NCBI GenBank assembly: GCA_043744615.1 | Contig: JAYTUJ010000025.1 | Location: forward strand, 1 to 7,850 | Length of the DNA stretch: 7,850 nucleotides | Source: JAYTUJ01 sp043744615 | GTDB taxonomy: Bacteria; Patescibacteriota; Minisyncoccia; Phycocordibacterales; CAIRYW01 | Direction: 5' to 3' | In this document: positions 1 through 6,331 of the stretch, in pieces | Layout of the letters: each line of letters begins with the position of its first letter | Numbering within the stretch: position 1 is the first letter of the stretch | Program-made: the position numbers and the translations under genes | Notes under the pieces: model-generated | What the model saw: only the letters and a program-made list of their open reading frames with translations | What the model was told of the DNA's origin: nothing | The model's database searches: none

Positions 1-32
1 AAAAAACCTCAGTATTTCTACTGAGGTTTTTT
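1..32 (-). terminator. Rho-independent terminator of rplU
   Basis: Perfect inverted repeat: CCTCAGTA at 7-14, loop TTTC at 15-18, TACTGAGG at 19-26, flanked by six A on the left and a T-run on the right. On the minus strand this is an 8-bp stem followed by U residues, starting about 20 nt past the rplU stop. The A and T flanks extend the stem and make it look bidirectional, so it may also stop a plus-strand transcript converging from outside the window. Confidence 0.9.
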
Positions 33-52
33 TATTTCTTTTCTAACTTAAC

Positions 53-460
53 TTATTTGAGAGAATCGATTTTTACTTTAAAGAAAGGTTGTCGGTGTCC
101 GTTTTTTGGAGTTCCTGATCGAGTTTTTTGCTTGTATCGCATGATAATAACTTTTGCAGATCGTCCGATTTCGGTAATTGTAGCTTTTACTTGAGCACCA
201 GCAATGTATGGAGTTCCGATATCTGTATCTGTGCCATTATCCCAAAGAAGGACTTGGTCAAAAACAATTTTATCGCCTACTTTGTATTCACCGATAATTT
301 TTTCGATTTTAACAACTTCACCAACAGAAACCTTGTACTGCTTTCCGCCAGTTTTAATAACTGCAATTTCTGAAGTATCTACCACAGATTTTTTTGCTGT
401 TGCTTTTACTGACTTAGGCGCTGTTTCGAGCGTTTTTTTAACTGTTTTTGCTGTTGCCAT
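53..460 (-). CDS. rplU: Large ribosomal subunit protein bL21
   Basis: bL21 binds 23S rRNA in the large ribosomal subunit. The 135-residue product has the bL21 core from about residue 31 to the end: the opening strand EIAVIKTGGKQYKV, the middle GTPYIAGAQVKATI segment, and the basic C-terminal signature with R-Y-K-Q-K, G-H-R-Q-P-F-F and K-V-K-I. The core length of about 104 residues is normal. The first 30 or so residues are an extra Lys/Ala/Thr-rich tail rarely seen in textbook bL21. The ATG at 458-460 is the only Met upstream of the core, and no Shine-Dalgarno precedes it. The gene lies 58 bp after the secreted repeat gene and ends in TAA, followed at once by a terminator. The usual partner rpmA (bL27) is therefore not in the same transcript downstream. 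All four Arg codons are CGA. Confidence 0.97.
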   Translation of the reverse strand: MATAKTVKKTLETAPKSVKATAKKSVVDTSEIAVIKTGGKQYKVSVGEVVKIEKIIGEYKVGDKIVFDQVLLWDNGTDTDIGTPYIAGAQVKATITEIGRSAKVIIMRYKQKTRSGTPKNGHRQPFFKVKIDSLK

Positions 461-470
461 ATATCGGTAT

Positions 471-499
471 ATATTACATTATATGCCTTAAAAAAGCAA
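471..499 (-). promoter_or_regulatory. Candidate rplU promoter
   Basis: Read on the minus strand there is TTGCTT at 494-499, a 17-bp spacer, and TAATAT at 471-476. An overlapping perfect TATAAT lies at 478-483 but has no good -35 partner. Either box would start transcription only a few nucleotides before the ATG, giving a near-leaderless mRNA, which fits the missing ribosome binding site. The assignment is by consensus only. Confidence 0.4.
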
Positions 500-518
500 T
501 CGTAGAATCTATTATCAA

Positions 519-2513
519 CTATGGATGAGTCTGAATAAACGCTTTTGTTTTAGGACCAAAATAACCAGTAGACGGTATTATTCCTTTTGCTGCCTGGAAT
601 TTTGCGAGTGCAATTCTTGTAAGGTTTCCGAAAAATATACTCTCCTGATTTATAGAGCCCGAACCAACAGAAGCAATAATAAAACCTTTAGAGTTCAGAT
701 ACTTCTGAAGTATTTTAACATCGTCTCCTACTGATCCTTTAGAAAGGACTCTAGAGAAAGTCGTAACCGAAATTGGGACTACTACAGAGTTAGTTACTAT
801 TGGAGTACAAGTCAATCCAGTTGGACAACTTAATACAGGATTCTTAGTTGATGTCGATATTTGAGAAAGCTGCTGATAAGATATATAACCTCCGCCACCT
901 CCACCTCCGCCGCTTGATACAGATACCGGTTGCACATTTAGTGCTAAGGATACAGTCCTTTGAGAATCGCTCGAAGCTGTACGCGCAGTATAAGAAACTG
1001 AATTTGTGACGAACCCACTCCTAACAACCTGAACAATAGTTCCTGAATCAGAAAGTGGGACTACGCAATAATATACACCAGTTGAACTATCTTCTGCACA
1101 AGCCACATTCGAATTACCTGCCGTCACAGTAGACCCAGACAACGGAGACCCATCACTTGACTTAGTAACAGTGACTTTCAGAGCATATTGGAGCGCGCTA
1201 CCATTATAATTTGCTGCTGATCCTCCATCAAAAGCAATATTTTTTTGAGTAGAAGTTGATGTTGTTATATTTGATATAACTTGATCAACAAACCCATCCT
1301 TACTAAGAGTCAGTGTACCTCCTGAAGAAGTAGCTGAAGCTGCCACATACCAGGCCCCACTGTTATATACTAAATTTATAAGTGTAAGATTTCCTACAAC
1401 AGAGATAGGGGTACCAGAGGTAGGTATTATATTATTTCCTAGTTCATCTTTAACTGATGTCACTTTTAGTGCAGTTTGAAGTCCTTTACAAGATACTGAC
1501 GAGCTCGAATAGCTTAATGCTGAGGCGCATACTGCAGAGTTACCAAGGGTAATTGAGATTTGAGAACTACTAGCGGTAATGACTTGCCCAAAACCCGCAT
1601 TAGTACTTGTGGCAAAAACATAACCCGTAGCACGAATATCAAGTACTCCAGAAGTTTGTGATGTATCCGCCCAATAAAAGGTACTGCCGCTTGAAGCCGT
1701 TGGTGCATTACCTCTATAAGTAGCAGTGGTTATATTAGACACAGAGTTACCTACTTCATCAGACACACTCACTTTAAATCCATATTGAAACTTACCACCC
1801 TCATATTGCGAAGGTGCTGCCGTTGACACAGAATTATTAAAGTAAGTATTTGCTTCAGTACTCGAAGAAGTAATAAAACTAGAAATTGACTTATTTATAT
1901 ATCCACTCGAAGTTGCAATCAAGATGCCACCACCAGAACCTGTGGTTGTTGCTACTAAATACCATTTACCTGAAGAATAACGTTGAGATGAAATAATAAG
2001 ATTTCCTGTAGCAGCAAATGGTGTACCTGAAGTAGGCATTATATTAGCACCAACTTCGTTCTGCATTGACTGCACAACAATTGGAAAACCCATCATAGAA
2101 AGAGTACCGTACCCATAGTTGTCAGCGCTTGAATCATACGAGCTAGAATAACCACCAAGGTCACCATTTCCCCAAACAAGCCCTGACACATAACCATCTT
2201 TATATGCATATACGGTAATGTCTGCCCCGTCAGTACATCCAGCTGCAGCATATGCCCCTCCTAATTGAAGATCGGCTACGGGTATAGTTACCTTACCCAA
2301 AGAATCAGTTGTGTAACTTGTTAAAATAGGAGCTCCATTTATAATACAAGAAATAGCTACTGATGCGCCTTGTACTGGTATAGAAAAAATACGCTCTCTT
2401 AGGACAAATTTTATGTCTCCTGCTGCTGCATCCGTAATTTGTGGCATTATAAAAATTGAAAAAATAAAAAACAATATAAAAATTGTAGTATTTTTTCTAA
2501 AATATTTTTTCAT
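519..2513 (-). CDS. Secreted Ig-like repeat protein with C-terminal peptidoglycan-binding domain
   Basis: Predicted cell-surface protein of 664 residues. Residues 1-30 are a Sec signal peptide (basic start, hydrophobic IFILFFIFSIFIM, Ala-rich cleavage site near 29-31). Residues 35-528 form about five beta-rich modules of roughly 100 residues. Modules near 148-247 and 350-448 share N-I-(M/I)-P-T-S-G-T-P, G-N-L and W-Y-(L/V) motifs, and successive modules begin with K-V-(S/T) strands followed by D-E-(V/L)-G-N or a similar turn. A run of eight Gly (535-542) acts as a hinge. Residues 586-660 are a PG_binding_1-type domain (SKGSVGDDVKILQKYL, then F-G-N-L-T-R and F-Q-A-A-K-G-I, then G-Y-F-G-P-K-T-K). 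Its eight Cys fall in four close pairs, suggesting disulfides outside the cytoplasm. No catalytic motif was seen, so the likely role is a wall-anchored structural or adhesive protein. No Shine-Dalgarno precedes the ATG; the stop is TAG. It uses no CGA Arg codons, unlike all its neighbours. Confidence 0.85.
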   Translation of the reverse strand: MKKYFRKNTTIFILFFIFSIFIMPQITDAAAGDIKFVLRERIFSIPVQGASVAISCIINGAPILTSYTTDSLGKVTIPVADLQLGGAYAAAGCTDGADITVYAYKDGYVSGLVWGNGDLGGYSSSYDSSADNYGYGTLSMMGFPIVVQSMQNEVGANIMPTSGTPFAATGNLIISSQRYSSGKWYLVATTTGSGGGILIATSSGYINKSISSFITSSSTEANTYFNNSVSTAAPSQYEGGKFQYGFKVSVSDEVGNSVSNITTATYRGNAPTASSGSTFYWADTSQTSGVLDIRATGYVFATSTNAGFGQVITASSSQISITLGNSAVCASALSYSSSSVSCKGLQTALKVTSVKDELGNNIIPTSGTPISVVGNLTLINLVYNSGAWYVAASATSSGGTLTLSKDGFVDQVISNITTSTSTQKNIAFDGGSAANYNGSALQYALKVTVTKSSDGSPLSGSTVTAGNSNVACAEDSSTGVYYCVVPLSDSGTIVQVVRSGFVTNSVSYTARTASSDSQRTVSLALNVQPVSVSSGGGGGGGGYISYQQLSQISTSTKNPVLSCPTGLTCTPIVTNSVVVPISVTTFSRVLSKGSVGDDVKILQKYLNSKGFIIASVGSGSINQESIFFGNLTRIALAKFQAAKGIIPSTGYFGPKTKAFIQTHP
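534..758 (-). other. Peptidoglycan-binding domain (PG_binding_1-like) coding segment
   Basis: Codes for residues 586-660 of the secreted repeat protein. The pattern is the usual three-helix domain: L-x-x-G-S-x-G-x-D-V-x-x-L-Q near the start, a loop containing G-S-G-S-I-N-Q-E-S, then F-G-x-x-T-x-x-A-L-x-x-F-Q, then G-Y-F-G-P-K-T at the end. Such domains hold secreted proteins to peptidoglycan. Here it ends four residues before the C-terminus. Confidence 0.85.
1411..2046 (-). repeat. Internal super-repeat of the secreted protein gene, about 612 bp apart
   Basis: The 24-nt stretches 1411-1434 and 2023-2046 differ at only three positions and lie 612 bp (204 codons) apart, in the same frame. The surrounding translations also align: both have the T-S-G-T-P turn, a following G-N-L strand and a later W-Y strand. 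The span given runs from one copy to the other. This indicates duplication of a two-module unit of about 204 residues within the gene. Confidence 0.65.
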
Positions 2514-2588
2514 AGAAACTTTAATATTACTAATAAATTCACACTACCTACTCTTAAACTTACACTGACTCATTAAGTTTATAACAAT

Positions 2589-2594
2589 AGTATA
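2589..2594 (-). promoter_or_regulatory. Possible -10 box for the secreted repeat gene
   Basis: TATACT on the minus strand, about 75 bp upstream of the ATG, inside the 165-bp gap 2514-2678, which is the longest gene-free stretch here. No convincing -35 lies at 16-18 bp. Apart from this box and a weak imperfect inverted repeat (2621-2626 with 2647-2652), nothing else was recognised in the gap. Confidence 0.2.
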
Positions 2595-2678
2595 ACTTAA
2601 AAAAATAAAAGCTGAAACGTAAACCTTGGGTAGTTAAGTCTCGGGGAGGTTTTAATATTTTCGTTTAGATCATCATTA

Positions 2679-3797
2679 TTACTCATCAAATGTTGGTTTA
2701 TCTAACTGAGGCAAATCAACTCCAATCGCATCGCCGGTAATTCGTAATACGTCTTTGTCGATTTTCTTAAATTCTTTTGCTGAGGCATTAAAATGATTAA
2801 CGACAGTGCCTAAGGTAGTACCCATTTTTACTTGATATTCTTCGTATTTTTTGAGATGCACACTTAACTGCCCTACTTGGCGGATGATATCTTTTGCTGA
2901 TTCTTCGATGCGCATTGCATTAAGACCTTGCAACACAGTTTGTAAATATGCCAAAAACGAAGTTGGCGAGACAATAATAACTTTATACTTTGATGCGGCT
3001 CGCTGAATTAAATTTTCATTTTCTTCTTCTTTGTTTACACCGATTCGATTCACTAAGAGGTCGTAATAAATTGCTTCATGCGGAATAAACATAAAAGCAA
3101 ATTCCATGGTTCCCATTGCTGGTTGAACATACTTTGCTGTTTCTAAAATTCGATTTTTAAGATCACTTAAAAACAGTTTTTCTAGTTTTACTTTTTCAAG
3201 TGGGTCGCGTTCTTCAATAATTCGATTATAATTTTCGAGTGAAAACTTTGAGTCGATAGGAATTATTTTTTCTTTTACAAAAACAACTGCGTCGGGAATT
3301 AAATCGTTTCCATCTTCATTTTTTCCTAACTTATATTGCATTTGAAAACTTCCCACGGGCAATACGTTTTTTAACAATGTCTCTAGATAGTATTCACCAA
3401 GCACTCCTCGCTGTTTTGGATTTTTTAAAATATCTTGCAGTGATTGTAGTTGATCCGCAAATGAAACTACTTGTCGGTTTGTTTCATCAAGTTTGGTTAA
3501 GCCTTCAGTTACATCTTTAATTAATTTTTGAGATTCAGAAAATTGATTATGTAATGACTCTCGAACTATTTTTGAAGATTCGCCGATTCGATTATCAATT
3601 GTATTTTGAAACTCCCCCATTTTTTTGTCGACGGTTCGATTGAGTTCATTAATTTGTTGTAACAACAAACTCATTGCATTTCCGTTTTGATCTTCGACTG
3701 GTTTTTGAGAATTATTTTTTTTAGAAAAAATAAACATTGCAAGAAATTGAAATCCGGCTAATGCGAGAATAATAAGAATGATAGAAGATGCGTTCAT
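2679..3797 (-). CDS. rmuC: RmuC family DNA recombination-limiting protein, membrane-anchored
   Basis: RmuC in E. coli limits recombination between short inverted repeats; its biochemical activity is not well established, and the family has been proposed to have a PD-(D/E)XK nuclease-like fold. The product has 372 residues: an N-terminal transmembrane helix (about 5-24), a Lys-rich turn, a coiled-coil region (about 40-120), then the conserved domain. Family landmarks are G-V-L-G-E-Y-Y-L-E-T-L-L (131-142), I-P-D-A-V-V (167-172), I-P-I-D-S-K (179-184), F-M-F-I-P-H-E-A (235-242) and V-S-P-T-S-F-L-A-Y-L (276-285). The P-D at 168-169 and D-S-K at 182-184, with E135, are where nuclease-like residues would be expected. 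The C-terminal helices are complete. It is divergent from the pilin cluster with a 57-bp gap, no Shine-Dalgarno is present, and a TATAAT box sits so close to the ATG that the mRNA may be leaderless. Ten of 13 Arg codons are CGA. Confidence 0.95.
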   Translation of the reverse strand: MNASSIILIILALAGFQFLAMFIFSKKNNSQKPVEDQNGNAMSLLLQQINELNRTVDKKMGEFQNTIDNRIGESSKIVRESLHNQFSESQKLIKDVTEGLTKLDETNRQVVSFADQLQSLQDILKNPKQRGVLGEYYLETLLKNVLPVGSFQMQYKLGKNEDGNDLIPDAVVFVKEKIIPIDSKFSLENYNRIIEERDPLEKVKLEKLFLSDLKNRILETAKYVQPAMGTMEFAFMFIPHEAIYYDLLVNRIGVNKEEENENLIQRAASKYKVIIVSPTSFLAYLQTVLQGLNAMRIEESAKDIIRQVGQLSVHLKKYEEYQVKMGTTLGTVVNHFNASAKEFKKIDKDVLRITGDAIGVDLPQLDKPTFDE

Positions 3798-3820
3798 ATT
3801 TCTATTATATATGATAAAAT
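3793..3820 (+). promoter_or_regulatory. Candidate promoter of the pilin cluster
   Basis: TTCATA at 3793-3798 (four of six consensus bases), a 16-bp spacer, and TAAAAT at 3815-3820 (five of six). An alternative -10, TATGAT, lies at 3810-3815. Transcription would start near 3827, placing the palindrome at 3830-3846 just inside the transcript. Consensus match only. Confidence 0.35.
3804..3809 (-). promoter_or_regulatory. Candidate -10 box of rmuC
   Basis: A perfect TATAAT on the minus strand, ending 7 bp from the rmuC ATG. Transcription would begin at or next to the start codon. No good -35 is seen; the place where one would lie (about 3827-3833) overlaps the palindrome at 3830-3846. Confidence 0.4.
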
Positions 3821-3829
3821 TTATCTGTG

Positions 3830-3846
3830 CATGTTACCGTAACATG
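3830..3846. promoter_or_regulatory. Palindrome in the divergent rmuC/pilin intergenic region, possible operator
   Basis: CATGTTAC at 3830-3837, a single central C, and GTAACATG at 3839-3846 form a perfect 8-bp dyad with a one-base centre. The next bases continue as GTTAAC, giving an overlapping second half-site. The spacing suits a dimeric DNA-binding protein better than an RNA hairpin, because the loop would be one base. It would overlap the rmuC -35 region and the predicted start of the pilin transcript. Confidence 0.45.
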
Positions 3847-3854
3847 TTAACTCA

Positions 3855-5660
3855 ATGAATAGAATTATATATAAAAACAAAAAGGGGTTTACACTTATTG
3901 AAAGTTTAGTAAGTTTAGGTATTTTTATGTTGCTGACAGGTGTTATTTACGGGACGGTAAACGGCATTGTTAAGCAAGTAATTCAATATCGAGAAAACAC
4001 TTCTGTTTCAGCACTCGCTGATCAATATATGGAAATTGCTCGAAATCTTCCGTATTCAAAAGTTGGAACCGTAAACGGAAACCCTCCTGGAAACCTTCCT
4101 GACTATCCAAATGCGATTACTGCAATCTTTAATAAAGATACCTATAAAATATATTATGTCGTCAACTACGTTGACGACCCTGCCGACGGAACAATTGTGT
4201 TAGGAACCGATCCAGCACCAAATGATTACAAACAAATAAAATTATATATACAAAATGCGTCAACAAATATTACTAAAAGTTTTCTAACCAATATTTCTCC
4301 AAAAGGATTAGAAAACATCAACAACGCCGGCGCATTAATGATTCATGTATTTGATGCGGTTGGGCAACCGGTACCGTACGCAACAATTAATATTCTTAAC
4401 ACAGCGCTAACTCCTGATATTAATTTAACTCGAACAACTGATTCAAATGGGTACTGGGTTGAAGTTGGTTTGCCCGACAGTAATAATAGTTATGACATCA
4501 CTGCAACTAAAACTGGATATTCAACTGATTCAACATATCCAATTGTAAATGGAACAAATCCAAGCCCTACAAAACCAGATGCAACAATTTCAAACGGACA
4601 AGTTACTCAAGTTAGTTTTTCAATTGATCTCTTAAGTAATTTAACATTTACTGCCGTTAACCCTGTGTGTTCACCCGTATCAGGAGCAAGTCTAATTGTA
4701 AAAGGTGCAAAACTTATTGGAACACCGAGCGTATTAAAATACACTAATACGTTTTCAACAGATTCATTTGGAAATATAAATTTAAATAATATCGAATGGG
4801 ACAATTACACACCAACCCTTTCTTCGGCAAGTTATATGGTGTACGGATCATCGCCGATTCAACAAATTAGTTTGCTTCCAAATACCAGTCAGCAATTTAA
4901 TTTTATTTTAGGAACAAAAACAACTAATGCCCTCTTAGTAATCGTCAAAGAATCTGCGACCGGAAACGCGATCAAAGATGCGACAGTAACTCTTTCAAAT
5001 ACAAGTCCCGCAACAACGACAACTCGGTTAACTGATGGAAATATTTGGGGGCAATCAAACTGGACTGGCGGTGCAGGACAACAAACCATGGGTGCATCGA
5101 CAATGTATTTTGCAGATGATGGAAACATTACGACAAACGTTGTTCCTCTTGGATTACGATTACTCAAAACAGGAAGTGTGTATAGTTCATCAGGAAACCT
5201 TACATCTTCAACCTTTGATACTGGCACTGCATCAACTTCGTACACAACAATTAGTTGGTTACCCACATCGCAAAGTGCGTCAACAACAGCAAAATTTCAA
5301 ATTGCATCAAGTAATACAAATACAGCAACAACAACATGGAACTATCTTGGTCCCGATGGAACCGCTGCAACATACTACACAGTTCCTGGTACAACAATTA
5401 GTAGTGTTCATAATGGAAACCAATATGTTCGTTACAAAGCATATCTTTCAACAACAAATACTGCGATTACTCCCGTAATCACAAGTCTGATTGTCAATTA
5501 TGTATCAGGTTGTTTTACTCCCGGACAAGCAATGTTTGCTGGACTAACGAGTGCAGGAGGATATCAAATTACCGTTGACTCAGTAGGTTATCAGTCAAAG
5601 ACAGTCACTGGTTTAACAATTAGCGGATATAATACATTACAAGTATTGCTCAATCCATAA
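3855..5660 (+). CDS. Large type IV minor pilin-like protein (PilV/GspI position) with Ig-like domains
   Basis: Product of 601 residues, far above the usual 120-200 for a minor pilin. The N-terminus has a class III prepilin signal: a basic leader, G11, then mature FTLIESLVSLGIF with Glu at mature position 5, followed by a hydrophobic helix to about residue 35. A prepilin peptidase should cut after G11. After the pilin stem come a carboxypeptidase-regulatory-like module (about 159-229, with T-D-S-N-G-Y-W and a terminal Y-D-I-T-A-T-K-T-G-Y), a second beta module (about 263-352, with N-N-I-E-W-D-N-Y), and a third whose halves (about 356-395 and 553-601) flank an inserted domain (about 400-551). 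Only two Cys are present (272, 553). It is the first gene of the pilin cluster and its stop lies 2 bp before the next ATG. The likely role is an extracellular pilus-tip or adhesive subunit. There is no Shine-Dalgarno; the ATG immediately precedes the basic leader. Confidence 0.88.
   Translation: MNRIIYKNKKGFTLIESLVSLGIFMLLTGVIYGTVNGIVKQVIQYRENTSVSALADQYMEIARNLPYSKVGTVNGNPPGNLPDYPNAITAIFNKDTYKIYYVVNYVDDPADGTIVLGTDPAPNDYKQIKLYIQNASTNITKSFLTNISPKGLENINNAGALMIHVFDAVGQPVPYATINILNTALTPDINLTRTTDSNGYWVEVGLPDSNNSYDITATKTGYSTDSTYPIVNGTNPSPTKPDATISNGQVTQVSFSIDLLSNLTFTAVNPVCSPVSGASLIVKGAKLIGTPSVLKYTNTFSTDSFGNINLNNIEWDNYTPTLSSASYMVYGSSPIQQISLLPNTSQQFNFILGTKTTNALLVIVKESATGNAIKDATVTLSNTSPATTTTRLTDGNIWGQSNWTGGAGQQTMGASTMYFADDGNITTNVVPLGLRLLKTGSVYSSSGNLTSSTFDTGTASTSYTTISWLPTSQSASTTAKFQIASSNTNTATTTWNYLGPDGTAATYYTVPGTTISSVHNGNQYVRYKAYLSTTNTAITPVITSLIVNYVSGCFTPGQAMFAGLTSAGGYQITVDSVGYQSKTVTGLTISGYNTLQVLLNP
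5052..5507 (+). other. Inserted beta-sandwich-like domain within the large pilin
   Basis: Codes for about residues 400-551. It begins with an N-W-T-G-G-A-G-Q element, then S-S-G-N-L-T-S-S-T-F-D-T-G, later W-N-Y-L-G-P-D-G, and ends with Y-V-R-Y-K-A-Y-L and T-P-V-I-T-S-L-I-V-N-Y. This strand order resembles discoidin/galactose-binding-like jelly-roll domains. The fold call is by pattern memory only. Confidence 0.5.
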
Positions 5661-5662
5661 TT

Positions 5663-6304
5663 ATGAAAAACTTTTTTAAAAAAAATGGATACACATTAAT
5701 CGAAGCAATTATTTCGGTTACTATTTTTACTCTTTTAATTGGAGGAGTAACAACATTATTTAAAAATATTTTTGTACGAGGAAAACAACAAACGATTATT
5801 TTAAGTGTTGCAGATCAAGGACGCTCTTTGTTGCAAAACTTTACCAACGAATTACGAAATGCAGGGACCGGAAACGATGGTTCGTATCAAGTCGTAAAAG
5901 CAGATGACCAACAAATAATTTTATATTCAAATTTTGATGCGAGCGCGACAACAACAGTGCGAAGAATTCGATATTATATTGGCACAAGTAGTGCAACAAC
6001 AACATTATATAAAGGAGTCGTAACGCCAACGGGCTCACCACTTTCATACAACCTTTCAAACGAAGTGGTTCGCCCTGTCGAAACAGGCCTTGCAAGTAGT
6101 GGTGCAAAAATATTTTATTATTACGACGGAAACTATGACGGAACAACGACTGTTCCCCTTACCCAACCCGTTAATATAAATAATATTCGATATGTGCAGA
6201 TGAGTTTGTTGTTGCTCAAACAAGATGTCAAAAATGCAACAACAACATTTACCATGACCGCGGGCGCCGGAATTAGAAACTTAAAAAGTAATTTAGGAAA
6301 TTAA
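5663..6304 (+). CDS. Type IV minor pilin / pseudopilin, PilW/GspJ-like
   Basis: Product of 213 residues with a canonical class III prepilin signal: basic leader MKNFFKKNG, predicted cleavage after G9, mature YTLIEAIISVTIF with Glu at mature position 5, and a hydrophobic helix to about residue 30. The stem continues with a helical stretch (Q-G-R-S-L-L-Q-N-F-T-N-E-L-R-N-A) that resembles PulJ/PilW proteins, then a beta-rich globular part with I-I-L-Y-S-N, V-R-R-I-R-Y-Y-I and K-I-F-Y-Y-Y-D-G-N-Y-D-G. The length is normal for the family. There are no Cys. The ATG lies 2 bp after the stop of the preceding pilin gene, so translation is probably coupled; there is no Shine-Dalgarno. The alternative is that it is a GspH/FimT-like subunit, which the size and helix pattern make less likely. 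Confidence 0.87.
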   Translation: MKNFFKKNGYTLIEAIISVTIFTLLIGGVTTLFKNIFVRGKQQTIILSVADQGRSLLQNFTNELRNAGTGNDGSYQVVKADDQQIILYSNFDASATTTVRRIRYYIGTSSATTTLYKGVVTPTGSPLSYNLSNEVVRPVETGLASSGAKIFYYYDGNYDGTTTVPLTQPVNINNIRYVQMSLLLLKQDVKNATTTFTMTAGAGIRNLKSNLGN

Positions 6305-6331
6305 AGAAAACTAAAAAACTAAATAGCACAC

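Noticed and set aside
459..474. ATATAT / ATATAT hairpin covering the rplU start codon, as a possible RNA switch
   Set aside because: Six A-U pairs with a four-base loop are too weak, and such words are common by chance in AT-rich spacers.
128..491. Plus-strand open frames opposite rplU
   Set aside because: They lie antisense to a clear ribosomal protein gene and their translations show no domain pattern.
484..518. Possible terminator after the secreted repeat gene: a T-run on the minus strand
   Set aside because: No stem with a workable loop precedes the run; the only dyad, TAGATTCTA, has a one-base centre.
2621..2652. Inverted repeat AAACCT / AGGTTT downstream of rmuC, with a T-rich stretch further along on the minus strand
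   Set aside because: The stem is only 6 bp, the loop is about 20 nt, and the T-rich stretch begins some 10 nt after the stem, so it is a poor terminator.
4889..5266. A 125-codon minus-strand open frame inside the large pilin gene
   Set aside because: Antisense shadow of the pilin coding sequence with no signal or domain of its own.
5035..5478. A 147-codon open frame overlapping the large pilin in another frame
   Set aside because: The Gln-rich translation is a frame-shifted reading of Thr/Ala codons (ACA, GCA runs) in the pilin.
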